The translations under genes were made by a program, and so were the position numbers. This document shows, piece by piece, positions 27,401-35,134 of a DNA stretch of 64,000 nucleotides (within the stretch, counting starts at the first letter, position 1; each line of letters starts with the position of its first letter). The DNA is from Lachnospiraceae bacterium. Lineage in GTDB: Bacteria > Bacillota > Clostridia > Lachnospirales > Lachnospiraceae. The notes below the pieces were generated by a model that was given only the letters and a program-made list of their open reading frames with translations, was not told where the DNA came from and ran no database searches. The DNA lies in NCBI GenBank assembly GCA_022769005.1, contig JALEKK010000024.1:1-64000 (forward strand), read 5' to 3'.

Positions 27401-28987
27401 GGACTTATTGCGGGAAACAAGCAATATGACTATGCAATGGGCTTCCAGCTCATAACAAGAGTTACAGACGATGCGGTAATGCACGGCGGACAAAAGCAGT
27501 TTATTAATAATGTAAAAGAGTTTCAAAATGACGCTGAAATAGGTCATGACAGCGACTATGTAACAATACAAAAAGACACTTTAAAGAAACAACTGGGTAA
27601 TACAAGTACGAGCAGCAACGTATATCCTTTTACTCTTACCATAAATAATTTATCCGAAGATTTAGATCCTAACTCCGACAGATTAACAATCGTCGATAAA
27701 TTAAATTCTTTAATACCTCAGCTGGACAGTTTTGTCGTGACCAACAGCATTACCGGAGAAACACTTACAAAGGGAAGCACAGATGCAAACGGATATATTC
27801 TGTCTCTTGATGACAGCGATCACACACAGCCTGTTATAAGGATAAATGTACCTGATAATACGCCTTTAACAATAAAATATGATACATTGCTGGCATTTGC
27901 ACCGGGTGTATCCGGAACCATAAAAAATACCGCAAGCTGGGACGGATATACTGAAACAAAATCAACCACAATTACAAAGACCACCGAATTCAGAACTGCA
28001 GGTTCGGGTACCGGCGGATCTAATCCGCATATAGTAATTAATAAAATGGACAGAACAAACTCGTCCGTTAAGTTAAAGGGAATTGAGTTTAAACTTGAAG
28101 AAATACAGGATTCCGAAGACGCAGGTGTCGGAGACGGCGCTCCGGATAAAGACGGTGCAGGTAACGATATTGTCCTTAATACATATACGGGCACTACCGA
28201 TGATAACGGTAATCTTACCTTCGGCGTTAACGAACATCTTTATTTCAACAGGATATATAAGATAGTAGAAGTAAAATCCGCAAACGGATATGTCCTTGAG
28301 CCTATTAACAGATATGTGGCCATTGCAAAAGCAAATACCGACGGAACATATCCTAAGACATTCCGCAACGATGTACATGTTCAATACAACGGCAATACTC
28401 TGAACGTAAATATAACCAACCGACGTCCTAATATAGTAGTTCATAAAATCGTTAACGATACAAGAGACGGAACGGCGCATATAAATGCGACATATAACTT
28501 CGGCCTTTTCAAGCTCAATAACGACACCGGCCGTGTAGATCTTTCACACCCGATAAGCACCAAATCCATAACTTACAACGGTGAAATTTCGGGAACGGAA
28601 AAAACGGCCGTCTTCGATAATCTGGAAACCGGAACTTATTATATTTACGAATTGGATGATAATGGAAATGTACTTTATAACGATTTTAACGTATACTTTT
28701 CCGGAAATTGGCACCATTTACTTTACAATATAGACGGAGAAGCAACCAACAAGATAAGCATTTTCCCTGATTTATCTTATAACGGCGACTTGAGTATAAA
28801 TGTTGAAAATTATATTTATACTCCTAATACCGTTATGCTGCCTTTCACGGGCGGTACAAAGACTGCCGTTGTGGTTGTTATCATTACAAGTATTTCAATA
28901 TTCGGGGCAGCGATTGTATTCTTAATACTGTCAAGAAAAAGATATATTAACAATACAAATGACCCGGACGATGAATACTATATTTAA
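24458..28987 (+). CDS. Large LPXTG-anchored surface protein with SpaA/Cna-B domains
   Basis: A 1509-residue wall-anchored adhesin. N-terminal basic stretch and one membrane segment (about 11-30) act as signal. The long middle (about 75-1180) is built of beta-rich, isopeptide- and DUF11-like repeats, Asn/Thr/Asp-rich. Two Cna-B/SpaA-type domains follow, opening HIVINKMDR near 1191 and NIVVHKIVN near 1323. The sorting signal is LPFTG at 1461-1465, then a membrane segment and a basic tail. No sortase gene occurs in the window. ATG at 24458 has a purine-rich GGGGATGGGG upstream. It is single and ends at its own terminator. Pilus tip or backbone roles are possible, but no pilin partner is nearby. 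Confidence 0.88.
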   Translation: MFSISKRRNLRKSVFFLIFPLIMVALLLFTTIFFNARTEAENTPSITRTQNTGSPNINNSGSAPNSPNAEHQINASVVNIQDIKAYILKDENIESVKLYYEDPVGSEQFKPTDSAKGILGNTRMKIAITMKNLPHEEVAANDYTVATELPNIFAGVSPPYDYKTNEKFNKIVENGIEIGTVDTPAGTNIVTIKFDKQWVDSQERLYDESEDPAARTFNLYAIPNINVIDGGDVKTSIGGGDININFEDDLKSKYGKIQTTKSNPVLREDNGNFYLDYELKVKTESNPVPDVKVIDSFSGQSEFAQILSENVNTSIQGNQITWNVGDMNANEEKSLKYSLKIKNTDILDPYVNTADTYSKMYKRDSDTVRYTPKSNVRIVKKAGNVINNNDGTYTIHYTLDVTSESDLPLKNVKLVSNVDRDYTQYTNINGGSNTSVNGRTLTTYIDSLQKNEHRQITYDLIVSEEIFTKYGNQRINIQDNTTATSNTNKQIGRYTVNRDIGQKLWDTKRSEITKSDQTITTDNGTFTVPAGSVKYTVQVNITPDFDASTLSFIDRLGSDYLVYTGYLKIDQTDTNNVVTTRYINIDGKNNFTTSPQNIGLPGGNYKYTLTYYAKPQNVDNIAKVQVTNSFRLDGNVIGKGGTYSLNPFNTNVTTEISGGLDYSTKKKFWYFSKNDSDSTYTHGTIYWTIEITGKRIPQSIYFRDLIGNTENQRLQIEDGISVYKVPSDLTFSQYKDGNSVTTVDELKKHILYTYSGVRVPNIITDVSKTAEYSYNGSGDNFNIRFNNLVINDGEKILILVKTNPYKNLSSKESYMQVTNTIYSGNYYNDLSNPSRDQREIFLNEKIYKEFRAYGDYDGNTVTNLHWGPNSVRDIYPDSQILKSINAPKGTYADWHIKINYEGNVGGSVILEDDIPEGLEFTYLKVSAIHKGYTAQNYPRITEIDNPGDGWEKITYNIPSGSFDSYPITAYKKGNKIKFKVDGLIAGNKQYDYAMGFQLITRVTDDAVMHGGQKQFINNVKEFQNDAEIGHDSDYVTIQKDTLKKQLGNTSTSSNVYPFTLTINNLSEDLDPNSDRLTIVDKLNSLIPQLDSFVVTNSITGETLTKGSTDANGYILSLDDSDHTQPVIRINVPDNTPLTIKYDTLLAFAPGVSGTIKNTASWDGYTETKSTTITKTTEFRTAGSGTGGSNPHIVINKMDRTNSSVKLKGIEFKLEEIQDSEDAGVGDGAPDKDGAGNDIVLNTYTGTTDDNGNLTFGVNEHLYFNRIYKIVEVKSANGYVLEPINRYVAIAKANTDGTYPKTFRNDVHVQYNGNTLNVNITNRRPNIVVHKIVNDTRDGTAHINATYNFGLFKLNNDTGRVDLSHPISTKSITYNGEISGTEKTAVFDNLETGTYYIYELDDNGNVLYNDFNVYFSGNWHHLLYNIDGEATNKISIFPDLSYNGDLSINVENYIYTPNTVMLPFTGGTKTAVVVVIITSISIFGAAIVFLILSRKRYINNTNDPDDEYYI

Positions 28988-29057
28988 AAAATAAAAATAT
29001 CAGTATATTAAGACACTTATACCGATATTCATTACTCATAATTCATATATTTATAAA

Positions 29058-29118
29058 ACATTGCATGAAGCACAAACCGCAATATTCATTGTTATCCGAG
29101 GCTTCATGCAATGTTTTT
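29058..29118 (+). terminator. Terminator after the adhesin gene
   Basis: ACATTGCATGAAGC (29058-29071) is perfectly inverted at 29101-29114, followed by TTTTT on the plus strand. The loop is 29 bases. Confidence 0.8.
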
Positions 29119-29261
29119 TGCACTCATTTTGTTTTGCATTTCATACGTTTATACAATATGATACCTTTGACAGCTGATAAAAACATTCAAATGTGCAAGA
29201 ATTGTATGGCATTATTATGTTAATTAACTGCTTGCATTGTGTAGGTATATCCGGAGGTATC

Positions 29262-30110
29262 ATGAAAGTCGGAATAGTTTTTGAAGGCGGGGCTTACCGC
29301 ACCATATTTGCCTGCGGAGTAATAGACGCTCTTTTGGCAAATCACATTTATACGGATTATATGATAGGAGTTTCCGCAGGAGCGGGATACGGTGTATCCT
29401 ACGCCACCAGGCAATATAAACGAAATCTTAAAATTATCATGAGATACTGCGACGACAGTCGTTATCTGAGTCTAAAAAATTGGTTTAATAAAAACAACCG
29501 CTCAATATTCGGCCTTGATTTTGTATATAATAAAGTTCCAAACGAATTAATTCTCTTTGACTACGACGCATATATTAAAAACGGCGTTGATTTTATTTGC
29601 GTGGGAACAAATACGGCAACCGGTAAGGCTGAATATTTTTCTTTTGACCCAAACGATAAAAATATGGTGGCTCTGCAGGCCACATGCGCGTTACCCGTTC
29701 TTTTTCCAAGAATAGAATTAAACGGAAAGCAGTATTTGGACGGAGGTATAACAGATCCCATTCCGTTTAAAAAAGCTTTTTCGGACGGATGCGATAAAGT
29801 CATCGTTGTATCCACAAGAGAAAAATATTACAGAAAAAAAAGCAACGACAGACTTAAACATCTTCTTCCGTTATTTAAGAAAAATCATGAATTATTTGTG
29901 GCTTTAAGCAACTTCCATGATAATTACAACCGTTCTGTCGAAGAACTGGAAAAATATGAATCCGACGGGAAGGTAATTGTATTTCGCCCCAAGACAACAA
30001 AAGGATTCAAAATGATGGAAAGAGACAGAAAAAAACTTATTACAATGTACAATGACGGTTATAAACAGACAATAAGAAGATTGGATGAACTTAAAGAATA
30101 TCTGTCTTAA
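29262..30110 (+). CDS. Patatin-like phospholipase family protein
   Basis: A 282-residue putative lipid acyl hydrolase with a serine-aspartate dyad. The oxyanion loop GIVFEGGAYR (4-13) lies at the N-terminus; the catalytic serine is S38 in GVSAG and the aspartate D160 in LDGGITD. There is no signal peptide, so it acts inside the cell, as the YlbK/RssA-like group does. ATG at 29262 is chosen because CGGAGG is five bases upstream; the longer upstream reading lacks a site. Spacing to nrdA is 50 bases, and co-transcription is possible. The lipid substrate is unknown. Confidence 0.88.
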   Translation: MKVGIVFEGGAYRTIFACGVIDALLANHIYTDYMIGVSAGAGYGVSYATRQYKRNLKIIMRYCDDSRYLSLKNWFNKNNRSIFGLDFVYNKVPNELILFDYDAYIKNGVDFICVGTNTATGKAEYFSFDPNDKNMVALQATCALPVLFPRIELNGKQYLDGGITDPIPFKKAFSDGCDKVIVVSTREKYYRKKSNDRLKHLLPLFKKNHELFVALSNFHDNYNRSVEELEKYESDGKVIVFRPKTTKGFKMMERDRKKLITMYNDGYKQTIRRLDELKEYLS

Positions 30111-30160
30111 TAATAAACCGTAATGTTATTTATACGCGAATCCGTTATAAGGAGTTCTTT

Positions 30161-32683
30161 ATGATATATATAATAAAAAGAAATAACGAAAAACAGGAAT
30201 ATAATAAAAACAAAATTGCCAATGCAATAAAAAAATGCTTTATTGCATGCGGTACTCCCATTCAACAGGACAGGATTGACCTTATCGTTGAATACGTGGA
30301 CAATCTTATCGTAAATTCAAGTGATATATGGTCTGTCGAACAGATACAGGACTCTGTTGAATATGCTCTTATGAAAGAGGGATATCTTACGGAAGCAAAA
30401 AAATATATATTATACCGTGAAAAACAGGCCGGTCTTCGCAATATTAAACATCAGATAACTGAAAAAACAGGCATTCCGGAATTATTTGATGTGCTGAGTA
30501 AAATAAAAAACGATTTTACCGAAGACGTATACTCTCTTTCAATCCTTAACAATAAATTCAATAATTTTATTAAGGCCGGAGATACAAAAGAGGAAATAAC
30601 TGAGGCTCTTATATATGCCGCTGCCGAACTTTCAAGTGAACAGGCTCCCAAGTGGGAGTACATTGCCGCAAGACTTCTTAATTTTAAATTTGCGACAGAA
30701 CTTAAGGAAAAAGAGAAAGCTCACGGCATTAATTCCTTCTATGAAAAGATTTCATATCTTACGAATGAAGGACTTTACGGAGATTATATTATTTCACACT
30801 ACAGCCGTGAAGAGATTGAGGAAGCATATTCGTATATAGATGAATCCAGAAATGAATTATTTACATATTCAGCTCTTGAACTTCTTTTGAAAAGATATGT
30901 TATACGAAACAGAAAAAATATTCCTCTCGAAAGTCCTCAGGAAATGTATCTTGGTATATCCCTTCATCTTGCAATGAATGAGAAGAAGGACAAAATGAAG
31001 TGGGTCAGAAAGTTCTACGACACCTTAAGCAAGCTCTATGTAACAATGGCAACTCCTACCCTGTCCAACGCCAGAAGACCGTTTCATCAGCTTTCAAGCT
31101 GTTTTATCGACACGGTTCCCGACAGCCTTGACGGCATATACAGAAGTATAGATAACTTTGCGCAGGTAAGTAAATCAGGCGGAGGAATGGGGCTCTATTT
31201 CGGAAAGGTCAGAGCAAGCGGAAGTTCAATCCGAGGTTTTGAAGGCGCCGCAGGAGGCGTAATAAGATGGATACGACTTGCAAATGATACGGCCGTTGCG
31301 GTCGATCAGCTTGGCGTGCGCCAGGGAGCCGTTGCTGTTTACCTTGACGTATGGCATAAGGACCTTCCTGAATTTTTGGGGTTAAGAACAAATAACGGCG
31401 ACGACAGATTAAAAGCACATGATGTATTTCCTGCCATATGTTATCCTGATTTATTTTGGAAGCTTGCAAAAGAAAATATAAATGCCGATTGGTATATGAT
31501 GTGCCCGCATGAAATATTGTCCGTAAAGGGATATTCCCTCGAAGATTATTACGGAGAAGAGTGGGAAAAAAGATATCTTGATTGTGTAAACGACAGCAGA
31601 ATAAGCAAAAGAACAATGTCAGTCAAAGATATTGTAAGGCTTATTTTAAAATCTGCCGTTGAAACGGGAACTCCTTTTGCATTTAACAGAGATATCGTCA
31701 ATAAAATGAATCCTAATAAACATCAGGGTATAATTTATTGCTCCAATCTCTGTACGGAAATAGCACAGAATATGTCTCCCATAGAAACAATAAGCCGTGA
31801 GATAAAAACCGAAAACGGAGATACTGTTGTGGTAACCACAACAAGACCGGGAGATTTTGTTGTGTGTAATTTGGCAAGTCTTTCGCTCGGACATATTCCG
31901 TTGGATGACGATTCCGTTTTAAGGGATACTGTTCATACGGCAATCAGAGCTCTTGATAATGTTATAGATTTAAATTCATATCCTACGCCTTATGCAAAAA
32001 TAACCAATCGCTCATACAGAAGTCTGGGCTTGGGCGTATCAGGATATCACCATATGCTGGCTAAACGAAAGCTCATATGGGAAAGTGAGGAACATTTGTC
32101 ATTTGTTGACAGGCTGTTTGAAAAAATAAATATGTATGCAATAGAAGAAAGCTGCGAACTCGCTAAAGAAAGAGGTTCGTATGATTACTTCGAAGGAAGC
32201 GATTGGCAGAACGGATCTTACTTCAGTTCCAGAAATTATACTTCAAAGGAGTGGGCATCCGTAAGAGAAAATGTGTCGAAGTACGGAATGCGCAATGCAT
32301 ATCTTATGGCTGTTGCTCCGACCGGATCGACATCCATTATCGCCGGAACAAGCGCAGGAGTAGATCCTGTTATGAACAGATTCTTTCTTGAAGAAAAGAA
32401 AGGACATATGCTTCCGAGAGTCGCTCCGGAATTAAGCATCGACACATACTGGTTTTATAAATCGGCATATGTAACAGACCAAAAATGGAGTATAAAGGCC
32501 GCAGGAGTAAGAAGCAGACACATAGATCAGGCACAGAGCATGAATCTGTATATTACGGATAAATTCACCATGAGGGGAGTTCTTGACCTTTATATCGAAG
32601 CCTGGGAAAATGATGTAAAAACAATCTATTATGTACGCTCCAAATCACTCGAAGTCGAAGAATGTGAGAGCTGTGCAACATAA
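30161..32683 (+). CDS. nrdA: Class I ribonucleotide reductase, alpha subunit
   Basis: An 840-residue catalytic subunit that reduces ribonucleoside diphosphates to deoxyribonucleotides. An ATP-cone allosteric domain occupies about residues 1-90. The active-site cysteine of the redox pair is in SSCFID near 312; the radical site N-x-C-x-E is NLCTEI near 530; the C-terminal shuttle cysteines are C835 and C838 in CESCAT. ATG at 30161 has AAGGAG upstream. nrdB follows 20 bases after its stop. An anaerobic lineage carrying the oxygen-dependent class I enzyme suggests tolerance of, or exposure to, oxygen. Confidence 0.95.
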   Translation: MIYIIKRNNEKQEYNKNKIANAIKKCFIACGTPIQQDRIDLIVEYVDNLIVNSSDIWSVEQIQDSVEYALMKEGYLTEAKKYILYREKQAGLRNIKHQITEKTGIPELFDVLSKIKNDFTEDVYSLSILNNKFNNFIKAGDTKEEITEALIYAAAELSSEQAPKWEYIAARLLNFKFATELKEKEKAHGINSFYEKISYLTNEGLYGDYIISHYSREEIEEAYSYIDESRNELFTYSALELLLKRYVIRNRKNIPLESPQEMYLGISLHLAMNEKKDKMKWVRKFYDTLSKLYVTMATPTLSNARRPFHQLSSCFIDTVPDSLDGIYRSIDNFAQVSKSGGGMGLYFGKVRASGSSIRGFEGAAGGVIRWIRLANDTAVAVDQLGVRQGAVAVYLDVWHKDLPEFLGLRTNNGDDRLKAHDVFPAICYPDLFWKLAKENINADWYMMCPHEILSVKGYSLEDYYGEEWEKRYLDCVNDSRISKRTMSVKDIVRLILKSAVETGTPFAFNRDIVNKMNPNKHQGIIYCSNLCTEIAQNMSPIETISREIKTENGDTVVVTTTRPGDFVVCNLASLSLGHIPLDDDSVLRDTVHTAIRALDNVIDLNSYPTPYAKITNRSYRSLGLGVSGYHHMLAKRKLIWESEEHLSFVDRLFEKINMYAIEESCELAKERGSYDYFEGSDWQNGSYFSSRNYTSKEWASVRENVSKYGMRNAYLMAVAPTGSTSIIAGTSAGVDPVMNRFFLEEKKGHMLPRVAPELSIDTYWFYKSAYVTDQKWSIKAAGVRSRHIDQAQSMNLYITDKFTMRGVLDLYIEAWENDVKTIYYVRSKSLEVEECESCAT

Positions 32684-32703
32684 TATTCAGAAAGGACATT
32701 CAT

Positions 32704-33747
32704 ATGGATAAATTAACAAAAAGACCTCTGTTTAATCCTGACGGAGATACTGATATATATCTCAGAAGAATGATAGGCGGCAATACTACCAATCTCAATG
32801 ATTTTAATAATTTGAAATATCCATGGACAAGCGACTGGTACAGACAGGCCATGAATAACTTCTGGGTTCCCGAAGAAATAAGTCTTGCACAGGATCTTAA
32901 AGATTATCCAAAGCTTTCCGTATATGAAAAAAATGCATACGATAAAATTTTAAGTTTTCTTATATTTCTGGACTCCATACAGACAGCCAATCTTCCGAGA
33001 ATCAGCGAGTATATAACCGCAAACGAAGTGAACTTATGCCTCTCCATACAGACATTCCAGGAAAGTCTGCACAGCCAAAGCTACAGTTATATGCTTGATA
33101 CAATATGTTCTCCCGAAGAGCGCAATGACATTTTGTATCAATGGAAAGACGACAAACATCTGTTGGACAGAAACACCCTTATCGGAAACATTTATAATGA
33201 ATTTACCGAATCTTCCGATAAAAAAACTTTCTTAAAAGTTCTTATGGCAAACTATATATTGGAGGGTATTTACTTCTATTCGGGATTTATGTTTTTCTAT
33301 AACCTAAGCCGTAACGGAAAAATGCCGGGATCGGCTCAGGAAATAAGATATATTAACCGAGACGAAAATACTCATTTATGGTTATTCAGAAACATAATTC
33401 TGGAACTGCAAAAGGAAGAACCGGAACTTTTTACGGACGAAAATATAAACATGATTAAAGAACTCCTTAAACAGGGTGTAAAACAGGAAATAGAATGGGG
33501 TAAATATGTAATAGGCAATAATATTCCGGGACTTTCTTCGAAAATGGTAGAAGACTATATATTATATCTCGGCAACCTCCGTTGGTCCGGACTGGGATAC
33601 GGTACACTGTTTGAAGGACACAACGAAGAGCCTGAAGACATGAAATGGGTAAGCCAATACTCCAACGCCAATATGGTAAAGACCGACTTCTTTGAAGCCC
33701 GCAGTACGGCATATGCCAAAAGTACGGCTCTTATAGATGATTTATAA
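32704..33747 (+). CDS. nrdB: Class I ribonucleotide reductase, beta subunit
   Basis: A 347-residue radical-generating subunit with a dimetal site. All expected ligands are present: D90, E120, H123, E187, E221 and H224. The radical tyrosine is Y127, in the E-x-x-H-SQS-Y arrangement of class Ia/b enzymes. ATG at 32704 is preceded by AAAGGA. It forms an operon with nrdA and ends at a strong bidirectional terminator. Whether the metal is di-iron or di-manganese cannot be read; no nrdI is nearby. Confidence 0.95.
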   Translation: MDKLTKRPLFNPDGDTDIYLRRMIGGNTTNLNDFNNLKYPWTSDWYRQAMNNFWVPEEISLAQDLKDYPKLSVYEKNAYDKILSFLIFLDSIQTANLPRISEYITANEVNLCLSIQTFQESLHSQSYSYMLDTICSPEERNDILYQWKDDKHLLDRNTLIGNIYNEFTESSDKKTFLKVLMANYILEGIYFYSGFMFFYNLSRNGKMPGSAQEIRYINRDENTHLWLFRNIILELQKEEPELFTDENINMIKELLKQGVKQEIEWGKYVIGNNIPGLSSKMVEDYILYLGNLRWSGLGYGTLFEGHNEEPEDMKWVSQYSNANMVKTDFFEARSTAYAKSTALIDDL

Positions 33748-33770
33748 GATTCATAATATGTAATAAAAGA

Positions 33771-33815
33771 AAAATACAGCGTAATGCGATTAACACATTA
33801 CGCTGTATTTTTTTT
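33771..33815. terminator. Bidirectional terminator after nrdB
   Basis: AAAATACAGCGTAATG (33771-33786) pairs with CATTACGCTGTATTTT (33796-33811), with a nine-base loop. There are nine or more T on the plus strand and a T-rich end on the minus strand. It lies between convergent nrdB and the 33824 gene. Confidence 0.9.
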
Positions 33816-33823
33816 TGTTTATA

Positions 33824-34552
33824 TTATTCTTCCGGTCTTATCTTTTTAATAAGAAACGGTCTGAAATCATTAAGAGTCCCCTTCGTAAATTGTTCTTTAT
33901 GAATAGGAATTACTTCTTTCTTACCGATCTGCAATACCACAAATGTTTCGGTTTCTCTTACTCTGGTTATTTCTTCATATGAATAATGCTTTCCCTGATT
34001 AAGAGTAACGTCTTCCATTGTAAATTCATCTTCGGAAAATGCGGTTTCACATATCATGTGTTCACCGATTTTTCTGCGATATCCGCTCAATGTCTGCTTT
34101 GCAAGTATTGTAGGTTCCAATATCTTAAATACCGATAAAGCTCCGAGAAGAACCATTGATATAATAAGGAGTTGTAAAAGTCTTGTTTCACCCATTATTG
34201 CGAATATGATATTTGCAACAACATTGGCGGCAAGAATACAATAAATAAAAATCGAATTAACTCTTCTTGCCTTATCCCACTTTAAAACACCTTTATATAA
34301 CTCTTTAAGAAGAGGCGTCGTATATTCAAAATTATTTCTATACAATATCTTCTCTTCATAGGCAGCTTCATCAAAAGATGTATCAACATCCTCGTCAAAT
34401 TCATCGGAATCGGCATTGCCGTTTACATTATCCTGTTCGACATATTCCTCAGAATCTGCAATCTCTTCTTCCACAATCTCTGTTTCTACATCATCAGATA
34501 CTTTACCTGTTGAATTGTAGATATCTCCAAAACCCTTCTTATTATCTTCCAT
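33824..34552 (-). CDS. YcxB-like membrane protein with acidic N-terminus
   Basis: A 242-residue protein. The first 65 residues are very acidic (runs of Glu/Asp) and probably disordered. Two membrane segments lie near residues 100-120 and 128-145. The C-terminal 90 residues (FSEDEFTMEDV, HYSYEEITRVRET, FLIKKI) resemble the YcxB-like domain, a soluble beta-rich domain of unknown function. ATG at 34552 has a purine-rich site upstream. It follows the 34554 gene after one base, so the two genes are translated from one message. Confidence 0.65.
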   Translation of the reverse strand: MEDNKKGFGDIYNSTGKVSDDVETEIVEEEIADSEEYVEQDNVNGNADSDEFDEDVDTSFDEAAYEEKILYRNNFEYTTPLLKELYKGVLKWDKARRVNSIFIYCILAANVVANIIFAIMGETRLLQLLIISMVLLGALSVFKILEPTILAKQTLSGYRRKIGEHMICETAFSEDEFTMEDVTLNQGKHYSYEEITRVRETETFVVLQIGKKEVIPIHKEQFTKGTLNDFRPFLIKKIRPEE

Positions 34553-34553
34553 A

Positions 34554-34985
34554 TTATCTCAATGCCTGTCTCTTTTTATAATTCTCATAGTATTCACGGG
34601 TTTTAACATAGATATTATCACATGAACCCTTGTAAAATACTACTTCAATACTGTCAACTTCTTCGCCTCTGATACCTGATTCCATATCTCTTATTGTAGC
34701 AATAGAATCAGCAACTATACCGTCTGCAAGAATATCAAGCTGCTTTCTTGCATCTTCCTTTTCTGCATCGGTAGCGTTCTTATCTTCAAGAATATCGTGA
34801 AGAAGAAGACCCTTTCTTCCGATCTTTCTTGTGATAATACACTTGTAATTATCATTGGCCGTAATGGCAATCTCCGCAATATCCTTATCGCTGTTCTCTA
34901 CCGAATTGGCAACCGCATCCGCAAAGCTGTCATATGCCGTTAAATCTCCGTCTGCTGTTCTACAAACAATAATATTCTCTTCCAT
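34554..34985 (-). CDS. Small cytosolic protein of unknown function
   Basis: A 143-residue protein I do not recognise. It is rich in acidic residues, without signal or membrane segment. The first 20 residues (IVCRTADGDLTAYDSFADA) look like a compact beta/alpha start; the C-terminus ends in a basic YKKRQ tail. ATG at 34985 is set by AGGAG eight bases upstream. It is first in a two-gene unit with the YcxB-like protein. Confidence 0.65.
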   Translation of the reverse strand: MEENIIVCRTADGDLTAYDSFADAVANSVENSDKDIAEIAITANDNYKCIITRKIGRKGLLLHDILEDKNATDAEKEDARKQLDILADGIVADSIATIRDMESGIRGEEVDSIEVVFYKGSCDNIYVKTREYYENYKKRQALR

Positions 34986-35087
34986 TATGAAATCTCCTCT
35001 CAAATTCTGTTTTTTATTATAACAATTTTTGTACTCTTTTAACAAGATATTTAAATTCAAAAATAATAATAAAAACTAACAAATTAA

Positions 35088-35124
35088 AAATGTAAGCCGC
35101 AGAAAATATCCGCAACTTACATTT
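35088..35124 (-). terminator. Weak terminator after the RICIN lysozyme gene
   Basis: AAATGTAAG (35088-35096) pairs with CTTACATTT (35116-35124); minus-strand TTTAATTTG follows. The stem is A/T-rich and the loop long, so efficiency is doubtful. Confidence 0.5.
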
Positions 35125-35134
35125 ATAAAAATAA

